From NCBI GenBank assembly GCA_963767685.1, contig CAVYEZ010000005.1, positions 868,001 to 932,000 on the forward strand: a stretch of 64,000 nt of DNA, in the 5' to 3' direction. The notes beneath the pieces were generated by a model. The model did not search any database and had not been told where the DNA came from. It was given only the letters and a program-made list of their open reading frames with translations. Shown here in pieces: positions 57,923 to 64,000 of the stretch. The position numbers and the translations under genes were made by a program. Origin of the DNA: Trebonia sp963767685 (lineage in GTDB: Bacteria; Actinomycetota; Actinomycetes; Streptosporangiales; Streptosporangiaceae). Each line of letters starts with the position of its first letter. Position 1 is the first letter of the stretch.

Positions 57923-57956
57923 TTCAGCCACCACGGACCCCGCCTTCAGCCACCAC
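57923..57956. promoter_or_regulatory. Direct repeat TTCAGCCACCAC before the DeoR gene
   Basis: Two exact 12-bp copies at 57923-57934 and 57945-57956, with a 22-bp period (two helical turns). They are 58-91 bp upstream of the DeoR start, in the right place for an autoregulatory site. Confidence 0.4.
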
Positions 57957-58100
57957 CGGCTTGCTCTTGTCTGGGAGCCTGCCGCGCTAACAGATCGAGC
58001 AGAACGCCCAGTAGCCCGCGACTGTGAGGGAACGCTTGATTCTACTTTTACTGTGACACTTTGGCCGCTTGTGGAATGTCCGTGAGCCACGTCAACCAAC

Positions 58101-58961
58101 CTAGCCCTTCGTCGCGCCGAGGGTCAGCCCGGCGATGAACTGCTTTTGCAGCAGGAGGTACACGATCAGCGTCGGGATCGCCGCCATCACCGCGGCCGCG
58201 GCGATCAGGTTCTGGTTGGAGACGAACTGCCCCTGCAGGTTGGCGAGCGCGGAGGTGATCGGGCGCTTGCTGCCGGTCACCATGAGGGTGATCGCCCAGA
58301 AGAAGTCGTTGTATACCCAGGTAGTCAGCAAAGTGGCGAGCGCGGCCAGGGCGGGACGGCACAGCGGCAGCGTCAGCCGCCAGTAACGGGACCACATCGA
58401 CGCGCCGTCTACCTGGGCGGCTTCGTACATCTCGCCCGGTATCGTCCGCATGTAATTACTTAGCACGAAGACGCAGAAGCCAGTCTGGAACGCGACGTTA
58501 ATGACGACGAGGCCGGCGATTGAATCGTAAAGCAGGCCGCTGGCACTGATGAAGCTCGGCAGAGGTATAAGCAGGTAAAGGCGGTACAGCGGGGTGATAA
58601 TAACCTGCTGCGGCAGCAGGTTGCCCGCCGTGAAGAGCAGCAGCAGCGCTACGTTGATCCTGATATCGGCCCGGACGACGACGAAAGCGACCATTGACGC
58701 CAGGAACAACGTGAGGATTACCGCCGGCACGGTGATCTCCACTGAGTTGATGAAGAAGCGCGGCAGGTCCGCTTGGGTCCAGGCGTTGATGTAGTTGCTC
58801 AGCGTCAGGCTATGCGGCAGGGAGACGTAGCCGTACCGCGATGTCTCACTGTACGGGCGGAAGGAGACGTACAGGGCGAACAGGAGCGGGATAACCCACA
58901 GGACCGAGGCACCGATCATCAGCCCGTAGGCGGCGATCCGGCCAGGACGGCGCGGCGACAT
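58101..58961 (-). CDS. Sugar ABC transporter permease, MalG-like
   Basis: 286 residues with six helices: LMIGASVLWVIPLLFALYVS, FFINSVEITVPAVILTLFLA, and others. The coupling motif is YEAAQVDGASMWSRYWRLTLPLCRP (EAA loop with G-x-S). The C terminus is the typical LLLQKQFIAGLTLGATKG (the QRxFxxGLTxGAVKG ending of carbohydrate permeases). ATG 58961 overlaps the stop of the MalF-like gene by one base. No ATPase gene is present in this locus, so a shared MsiK-type ATPase is likely used, as in Streptomyces. Confidence 0.92.
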   Translation of the reverse strand: MSPRRPGRIAAYGLMIGASVLWVIPLLFALYVSFRPYSETSRYGYVSLPHSLTLSNYINAWTQADLPRFFINSVEITVPAVILTLFLASMVAFVVVRADIRINVALLLLFTAGNLLPQQVIITPLYRLYLLIPLPSFISASGLLYDSIAGLVVINVAFQTGFCVFVLSNYMRTIPGEMYEAAQVDGASMWSRYWRLTLPLCRPALAALATLLTTWVYNDFFWAITLMVTGSKRPITSALANLQGQFVSNQNLIAAAAVMAAIPTLIVYLLLQKQFIAGLTLGATKG

Positions 58962-59938
58962 CAGGCTTCTCTCCGTCCGAACGTCTGGTAGAGGAAGATA
59001 GAGATGGGCACCAGCGAGACCACCAGCAGGACGACGCCCAGGGCCGAGCCGAAGCCGATCCGGGAAACCTCGCCCACGATGTTGCTGGTAATGAGCGAGG
59101 ACAGCAGTTGCAGTCCGTTAGTGCCCTGGTTGGTGATGTAGACGAGGTCGAAGGCGCGCAGCGACTCAATGACCGTGACGACCAAGACGATGATGTTGAT
59201 CGGTTTCATGGCCGGGAACACCACTCGCCAGAAGCTCTGCCACGGGTTCGCGCCGTCCATGAGAGCCGCCTCCCGCAGGGACGGGTCGACCGCCTTCAGG
59301 CCCGCCAGGTACAGCACCATCACGTACCCGGCCTGACGCCACGACGCCTCGACCAGCACCGCCCACAGGTTCAGCTTGGGGTTGCCGAGCCAGTCGATCA
59401 GGTTCGCGTTCGTGTTGTGCCCGGTGATGGTGTTGATCAGGCCGTAGTTGGGCGAGTAGACGAACTCCCAGATGATCCCGATGAGCGCCAGCGACAGCAT
59501 GACCGGCAGGAACAGCACGGTCTGGTAGACGCGGCTGCCGCGGATGCCGCTGTCGATGATCACCGCGAACAGCATGCCCAGCGGGGTGGCGATCAAGGTG
59601 AAGACCAGTAGCCAGATGACATTGTGCTCGACCGCCGGCCAGAACGGCGGATACACCGTCGCCGCCTGCTTGTAGTTCTGCACCCCGAAGAAGCAGCCGT
59701 TGTCGGGGATGAACGTGCTCACCCGGCACGACCGCAACTGCACCCCGCCTACGCCGCTCCACTGGAAGAAGGACAGGACGACAGAGGTGAGCGCGGGTCC
59801 CCAGACGAACGCCAGGTCGGCGATCACTGGTACCGCGAGCATCGCGATAACGACCAGGATGTCAGTGCGGGAGAGCCGCCGGCGCCCGCCGGGCCGGCGA
59901 CGTCGTGTCGCCCACCCGGCGGTTCGGTTAGCGCTCAC
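58961..59938 (-). CDS. Sugar ABC transporter permease, MalF-like
   Basis: 325 residues from GTG 59938, 2 bp after the binding-protein stop. Features: ILVVIAMLAVPVIADLAFVW (helix 1), FFGVQNYKQAATVYPPFWPA and NVIWLLVFTLIATPLGMLFA, GIRGSRVYQTVLFLPVMLSL, and the coupling loop LREAALMDGANPWQSFWRVVFP. The open frame upstream in this phase (to 60820) is a shadow of the binding-protein gene. Forms the channel with the MalG-like subunit. Confidence 0.92.
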   Translation of the reverse strand: MSANRTAGWATRRRRPGGRRRLSRTDILVVIAMLAVPVIADLAFVWGPALTSVVLSFFQWSGVGGVQLRSCRVSTFIPDNGCFFGVQNYKQAATVYPPFWPAVEHNVIWLLVFTLIATPLGMLFAVIIDSGIRGSRVYQTVLFLPVMLSLALIGIIWEFVYSPNYGLINTITGHNTNANLIDWLGNPKLNLWAVLVEASWRQAGYVMVLYLAGLKAVDPSLREAALMDGANPWQSFWRVVFPAMKPINIIVLVVTVIESLRAFDLVYITNQGTNGLQLLSSLITSNIVGEVSRIGFGSALGVVLLVVSLVPISIFLYQTFGRREA

Positions 59939-59940
59939 GA

Positions 59941-61278
59941 TCAGAAGATGGTCTTCGCCTGCGCCGCGAGGCTGCTCTGGATCGACTTGATGGTCGAGGC
60001 GGTCGGACTGGCGATGAACTGCTGGATCGCCGTCTCGGCGGCAGCCGCCATCGCCGGGGCGGTGTCGCGGTCGCCGAACTGCGACACGGCCTTCTGCGAG
60101 GAGATCATCGACACGGAGGTCTTCTGGACCTGGTTGTAGGACGGAACCTGGAGGCCGTTGACCAGGCCGACGTCCCACTCGTCGTACTTCAGGTAAGCCG
60201 ATTCCGCCGGGCCGGAGCCGATGTACTCGAGCACCGTCTTCGCCGCGTCCTTGTTCTTGGCCTTGGCGGGCAGGACGAACCCGTCCATGGGAGCGTCCAT
60301 GTAGAACTGACCGTACTTCGGGTTGATCTCCGGGTACTGGAAGAAGTCCAGGTCGCTGAGGTTCTTGTTGTCGCTGACGTAGTTGGCGGCGATCTGGTTG
60401 GTGCCCTGGAATATCATCCCGGCCTGCTTGTTCTCCAGCGTCTTGGAGCCGTCTTGCCAGATGCGGCCGGTGGCGCCGGTCTGCACGTAGGGAATCAGCT
60501 CGCGCCACTGATCGAACACCGCCGTGACCTGGGAGTCGGTCCAGTGGGCCTCGTTGTGCATCAGGCTGATGTGGTAGTCGTAGCCGTTGATCCGCAGGTT
60601 CAGGATGTCGAAGGTCCCGAGCGCCGGCCACAGGTCCTTGTCCGCGAAGGCGAACGGGATCAGGCCGTCCTTCTGCATGGTCTTGGCCAGCGCGATCATC
60701 TGGTCCCACGTGGCCGGGACGGTATACCCCTTCGACGCGAACGTGCTCTTGTTGTAGAAAACCACCCACGGGTAGTTGTAGATCGGCACAAAGTAGTAGT
60801 GACCGTCCAGGCCCTTGCACAGCGACGTGGTGGCGGCGTTGAAGTTGCCGCCGATCTTGGCCCAGACGTCATCGATGGGCTCAAGGAGCCCCTGGGCCGC
60901 GAAGTACTGCATGCGGTACCCGGCGAACCAGGTCGCCAGGTCATTCGGCGTGCCCTGCAGGTACGACGTGATGTCATTCTGGAAGGTGTTGTGGTCGACA
61001 GTGTTAATCGCGACCTTGACACCGGTCGACCTCTGCGCACCCGCTATCAGCGACGCGAAGGCCTGCTTGGGAGCCGGGTCGGAGTAATTCGAGCCGAAGC
61101 TGATGCTACCGCCGGCTGACGAGGATGACCCGGTCGTGCTCGAGCCCGTGCTGCTGCTACTGCACGCGGCCAGGGCACCGGAGACTGCTGCTAGGCCCCC
61201 GGCCGCGGCCAGCCCCTTGAGTGCGGAGCGCCGGGAAAACGCTCCGGATCTGGCAGGAGTGGAAGGGGTATCTGTCAT
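59941..61278 (-). CDS. Extracellular sugar-binding lipoprotein, family 1
   Basis: 445 residues from ATG 61278 (GAGGAG 7 nt upstream). The signal has a Tat motif (FSRRSALKGLAAAGGLAAVS) and a lipobox SGALAAC. The mature part begins with a Ser/Thr/Gly linker, then ISFGSNYSDPAPKQAFASLI, NTVDHNTFQNDITSYLQGTP, WFAGYRMQYFAAQGLLEPID and IYNYPWVVFYNKSTFASKGY, all typical of carbohydrate-binding family 1. It delivers an oligosaccharide, most likely alpha-galactosides, given the divergent GH27 gene. First gene of the importer operon. Confidence 0.92.
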   Translation of the reverse strand: MTDTPSTPARSGAFSRRSALKGLAAAGGLAAVSGALAACSSSSTGSSTTGSSSSAGGSISFGSNYSDPAPKQAFASLIAGAQRSTGVKVAINTVDHNTFQNDITSYLQGTPNDLATWFAGYRMQYFAAQGLLEPIDDVWAKIGGNFNAATTSLCKGLDGHYYFVPIYNYPWVVFYNKSTFASKGYTVPATWDQMIALAKTMQKDGLIPFAFADKDLWPALGTFDILNLRINGYDYHISLMHNEAHWTDSQVTAVFDQWRELIPYVQTGATGRIWQDGSKTLENKQAGMIFQGTNQIAANYVSDNKNLSDLDFFQYPEINPKYGQFYMDAPMDGFVLPAKAKNKDAAKTVLEYIGSGPAESAYLKYDEWDVGLVNGLQVPSYNQVQKTSVSMISSQKAVSQFGDRDTAPAMAAAAETAIQQFIASPTASTIKSIQSSLAAQAKTIF

Positions 61279-61703
61279 GTCGACTCCTCGTGCGAACGTA
61301 CGGGAACAGCGGGCCACTCAGAGGACTGAACGAAACGTGACCAGAATGTAGCAAGCAATAACATGGACGCGTCAAGGTGCACAGCGTTCACGCGCCTGAA
61401 TTGTTATGAAACGTCACAGGCCATAGAAGTTGTTCTAAAAGCAAGTTTTTAGCTGGTCAAGAATAAATTTGGAATTCCCGGTGGAGACGAAGGCCAGCCT
61501 CATGGACGTCGGCACCCGATGATGGCGCGGTAGTGGCTGCAACAGTCTGGGCGAATTTGCACCGATACGAGTGTTGACATGGTAAGAACTGTGGTTCATT
61601 GTCTGTGGCGAGCGCCTGGTGGCATCGGGCGGCGGGTTCCGCCGTGCGACGTGGTGCGGCGGCGAAGATGCCTGCCGAGCGTTTCTTCCTGGATGGAGGG
61701 TCA
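61279..61703. promoter_or_regulatory. Divergent control region of importer and alpha-galactosidase
   Basis: Plus strand: -35 TTGACA (61574-61579), 17-nt spacer, -10 CATTGT (61597-61602), about 95 bp before the GH27 start. On the importer side two direct copies of GAAACGT(G/C)AC lie at 61332-61341 and 61408-61417; GAAA-containing repeats are typical DeoR-family operators. The centre (61420-61480) is AT-rich. No gene is seen. Confidence 0.6.
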
Positions 61704-63485
61704 ATGCGCCCACGATTGCGAACACAAGCACGATCGCGATGGATGGCGCTGGCGACGGCGTTCGTCATGACCGCGGGCCTGGGGCTGGCAGCGGTGGCGG
61801 CGCCGCAGCCGGCCCGGGCGGAGAACAACGGGCTGGTCACCAGCGTCCCGCTGATGGGCTGGGGCACCTGGGACGACGTCGGGTCCAGCCCGTCTACCGC
61901 CAAGGACGAGGCCGAAGCCAGTGCCCTGACGTCCAGCGGGCTGGCCGCGGTCGGCTATGACTACGTCAACCAGGACGACTACTGGTACGACTGTCCGGGC
62001 AGCCAGGGCCCCGACGTGGACCAGTACGGCCGCTGGGTGACCAACGCGAGCGAGTTCCCCGCCAGCGGCTCGACTAACGGCATCGAGGTCGTCGCGAACT
62101 ACGTGCACAGCCTGGGGCTCAAGTTCGGCCTGTACGTGACGCCGGGCATCTCCGATCAGGCCGTCTCGCAGAACACCCCGGTCGAGGGCACGTCCTACAC
62201 GGCCAAGGAGATCGCCAACGGGAACAGCGAGAATAACTACAACTGCGGCGGCATGCAGGGGATCAACTACAGCGCCCCGGGCGCCCAGGCGTTCATCAAC
62301 TCCTGGGCCGATGAGTTCGCATCCTGGGGCGTGGACTACCTCAAGCTCGACGGGGTCGGCTCGTTCGACATCCCGGACGTCCAGGCCTGGTCGACGGCGC
62401 TGAGGCAGACCGGGCGCCCGATAGTGCTCGAGCTGTCCAACAGCCTGAACATCAACGACGCCAGCACCTGGTCGTCGCTGTCCAACGGCTGGCGGACCGG
62501 CGGTGACATCCAGTGCTACTGCAGCACGCTCACCAACTACGGCAACGTCTCCAGCCGGTTCGACACCGCGGCCGAGTGGCAGCCCTATGCCGGGCCCGGC
62601 GGCTGGAACGACTACGACTCGATCGAGGTCGGGGCAGGCAACAACGATGGCCTGACCGTCCCGGAACGGCAGACGCAGCTGTCGCTGTGGTCGCTGGCCG
62701 CCTCACCGCTGGTACTGGGCAGCGACCTGACCAACCTCGACTCCGGCGACCTGGGCCTGCTGAAGGACACCGCGGTGATCGCGGTCGACCAGGACGGCAT
62801 CCCCGCCGACCGGGTGGTCGACAGCGGCAACGAGCAGGTCTTCGACAAGCGGCAGCAGAACGGCACGTGGTATATCGGCATCTTTAACACTGACACATCA
62901 GCCGGCCACAGCTACAGCGTGTCACTGGCTCAGCTGGGGCTCACCGGGTCGGCGAATGTCACCGACCTGTGGAGCGGCGACTCCGACGGCACCTTCACCG
63001 GCACCTTCACCACCACCGTCCAGCCCGGCGGCGTCACCCTCATCTCAGCTACTCCCACCTCCGGCACCGGCGGCACCGGCGAGCTCGTCAGCGCTCAGTC
63101 CGGCAACTGCCTCGACACGACGGGCAGTGGCACGCCCGGGCCGTACGTCTACACTCCAGGCGACCCGGAGGAGATCTGGGGCTGCAACGGCGGCACCAAC
63201 CAGGAGTTCTCGCCGACCTCGGCCAGCGAGCTGCGCACCATGGGCGCCACCGAGTGCCTCGACGTCTACAACGACGAAACGGCTCCCGGCACCAAAGTTG
63301 AGCTGTGGCCGTGTAACGGCGGCGCGAACCAGAAATGGACCGTGGAAAGCAACGGAACCGTCGTCGGCCAGCAGTCCGGACTCTGCCTGGACGTGACCGG
63401 GGCCAACACCGCCGCGGGCACCCAGGTCGAAATCTGGACCTGCAACGGCCAGTCAAACCAGAAATGGTCCTGGGCCTACCGCTAA
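61704..63485 (+). CDS. Secreted alpha-galactosidase, GH27, with ricin-type lectin domain
   Basis: 593 residues from ATG 61704 (GGAGG 4 nt upstream). The Sec signal is MALATAFVMTAGLGLAAVAA ending QPARA. GH27 domain (about 45-350): VPLMGWGTWDDVGSSPSTAK, YDYVNQDDYWYDCPGS, WGVDYLKLDGVGSFDIPDVQ (nucleophile Asp) and GPGGWNDYDSIEVG (acid/base Asp). A beta-sandwich follows (about 360-460). The C terminus is a beta-trefoil of the ricin B type with QxW-like repeats: NCLDTTGSGTPGPYVYT, GGANQKWTVESNG, CNGQSNQKWSWAYR. It cleaves terminal alpha-galactose from polysaccharides outside the cell and supplies the adjacent importer. Confidence 0.93.
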   Translation: MRPRLRTQARSRWMALATAFVMTAGLGLAAVAAPQPARAENNGLVTSVPLMGWGTWDDVGSSPSTAKDEAEASALTSSGLAAVGYDYVNQDDYWYDCPGSQGPDVDQYGRWVTNASEFPASGSTNGIEVVANYVHSLGLKFGLYVTPGISDQAVSQNTPVEGTSYTAKEIANGNSENNYNCGGMQGINYSAPGAQAFINSWADEFASWGVDYLKLDGVGSFDIPDVQAWSTALRQTGRPIVLELSNSLNINDASTWSSLSNGWRTGGDIQCYCSTLTNYGNVSSRFDTAAEWQPYAGPGGWNDYDSIEVGAGNNDGLTVPERQTQLSLWSLAASPLVLGSDLTNLDSGDLGLLKDTAVIAVDQDGIPADRVVDSGNEQVFDKRQQNGTWYIGIFNTDTSAGHSYSVSLAQLGLTGSANVTDLWSGDSDGTFTGTFTTTVQPGGVTLISATPTSGTGGTGELVSAQSGNCLDTTGSGTPGPYVYTPGDPEEIWGCNGGTNQEFSPTSASELRTMGATECLDVYNDETAPGTKVELWPCNGGANQKWTVESNGTVVGQQSGLCLDVTGANTAAGTQVEIWTCNGQSNQKWSWAYR

Positions 63486-63574
63486 AGCGCCCGAAGCCGT
63501 GCCGGCCTGACGTGATGCCCCGCTAAAAGTCCCGCTGACACCGCCACCGGAGCCTGGCGCGGGCAGCGGAAGAA

Positions 63575-63625
63575 CCACCGCCCGTTCGGGAAAAGATCTT
63601 GATTCATTCCTCGCACGGGCGGTGG
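63575..63625. terminator. 11-bp inverted repeat with 29-nt loop after the GH27 gene
   Basis: CCACCGCCCGT (63575-63585) and ACGGGCGGTGG (63615-63625) are exact inverses. The loop is AT-rich. It is 90 bp after the GH27 stop. It could be a terminator for GH27, although such a long loop is uncommon. Confidence 0.45.
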
Positions 63626-63775
63626 CGCGCCTTGCGGGTAACGCGCGTAAACGCCAGCCCGCGCGTAGCGTAGCGGCTAGAGCATAATCACGACAGGGTA
63701 ACGGGCGAAGCGGCGCGGCCCGCAGGACTCTTAACCCCCGCCCACAGGTGAGAGGGGTACCGGCATCCGCGGCGT

Positions 63776-64000
63776 TCAGGCTTCGTGTGGTGCGAGGACA
63801 GGTATTCCGGCGTCCGCCGCGGCTTTGGCGAGCCGGTCGTCATAGGTGAGCAGGGCGGTGAGCTCCGGGCCGAGCAGCCGTGCTGTTGCCAGGTGGAGCG
63901 CATCCAGGGAGCGCAGGAGGCGATCGGGCTCGACCATGGCGGAGCGGACGACGTCCTCGTCGATCTGGACATACTCGAAAGCATCGAGCAGCCGCTGGGC
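63776..64000 (-). CDS. PIN-domain toxin (VapC-like), C-terminal part
   Basis: 75 codons are inside the window and the gene continues beyond base 64000. The sequence reads AQRLLDAFEYVQIDEDVVRS, then RLLRSLDALHLATARLLGPE with the conserved RSLDALHLATA motif (catalytic Asp of the PIN domain), then ALLTYDDRLAKAAADAGIPV (second acidic patch TYDxRLAxAA) and ends LAPHEA at 63776. VapC toxins cleave tRNA or rRNA and pair with an antitoxin encoded directly upstream, which lies outside the window. A different-phase open frame of 98 codons on the same strand is only a shadow. Confidence 0.88.
   Translation of the reverse strand, partial: AQRLLDAFEYVQIDEDVVRSAMVEPDRLLRSLDALHLATARLLGPELTALLTYDDRLAKAAADAGIPVLAPHEA

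Noticed and set aside
59940..60820. Open extension of the MalF-like gene upstream of GTG 59938.
   Set aside because: It runs antiphase through the sugar-binding-protein gene, is Arg/Gly/Pro-rich and lacks family similarity.
63688..63984. 98-codon minus-strand frame at the right end.
   Set aside because: Ser/Pro/Arg-rich shadow of the PIN-domain toxin, which is encoded in another phase of the same strand.

Overview
The window is high-GC DNA from an actinobacterium, probably a soil mycelial lineage close to Streptomyces or Streptosporangiales. The evidence is an RbpA gene behind a textbook SigR-type promoter, a conservon-type sensor kinase with its Roadblock partner, polyprenol-phosphomannose synthase, PAC2, DUF3817 and DUF805 proteins, many GTG/TTG starts, and several promoters that appear leaderless. 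The genus cannot be fixed from the sequence alone.

Layout. 0-2.2 kb: the end of an oligopeptidase B gene, a MOSC protein and a cupin. 2.2-11 kb: a minus-strand operon whose transcription order is leader peptide, Opp/Dpp-type binding lipoprotein, two permeases, two ATPases, an SsuD-like monooxygenase and a DszA/NtaA-like monooxygenase. The leader carries the actinobacterial cysteine-attenuator signature (VDFRRTSSALCRC) behind a TTGACA-N17-CACGAT promoter whose start site falls on the ATG, so the operon reads as a cysteine-controlled organosulfur scavenging system. Fragments of a DsbA-like and a rhodanese-like gene lie head to head just upstream. 11.7-19.2 kb: housekeeping genes (cupin, DUF805, prs, two methyltransferases, GDPD, rbpA, phosphomannose synthase). 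19.7-24.7 kb: L,D-transpeptidase, MBL hydrolase plus cupin, a methyltransferase and a KamA-type radical SAM enzyme. 24.7-28 kb: a conservon reduced to its first two genes. 28-34.6 kb: a complete branched-chain-amino-acid-type ABC operon (livKHMGF order) with a LacI regulator. 34.8-40.7 kb: an ArsR-type regulator and a very large GH38 alpha-mannosidase behind a sugar-regulator-type operator. 40.8-43.1 kb: a divergent MFS exporter/TetR pair with two operators inside the exporter promoter. 43.1-47.2 kb: Lrp regulator and a two-component system with an ABC exporter. 47.4-52.4 kb: PAC2, M24 peptidase, 5'-3' exonuclease, PH-like membrane protein, Rieske protein and a small protein. 52.4-57.9 kb: GH13 glucosidase, a selenocysteine tRNA flanked by a chimeric gene remnant, a CBM42 surface protein and a DeoR regulator. 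58.1-63.5 kb: a sugar ABC importer divergent from a secreted GH27 alpha-galactosidase with a ricin-type lectin domain. 63.8-64 kb: the end of a PIN (VapC) toxin.

Data quality shapes the annotation. About thirty single-base frameshifts, almost all net +1, interrupt otherwise intact genes. They are concentrated at 1.9-12 kb and 19.8-24.6 kb, with isolated cases at 28.4 and 48.5 kb. Because reading frames resume at once with intact motifs, I treat them as probable sequencing or assembly insertions and annotate across them. Three places look truly degraded: 11.0-11.6 kb, the chimera beside tRNA-Sec (54.3-55.1 kb), and the stretch downstream of the DeoR gene (56.7-57.0 kb).

The best candidates for something new are the cysteine-attenuated transporter-monooxygenase operon, the row of four hairpins plus an inverted repeat wrapped around the rbpA promoter, and the tRNA-Sec locus with its hybrid ATPase-esterase reading frame.
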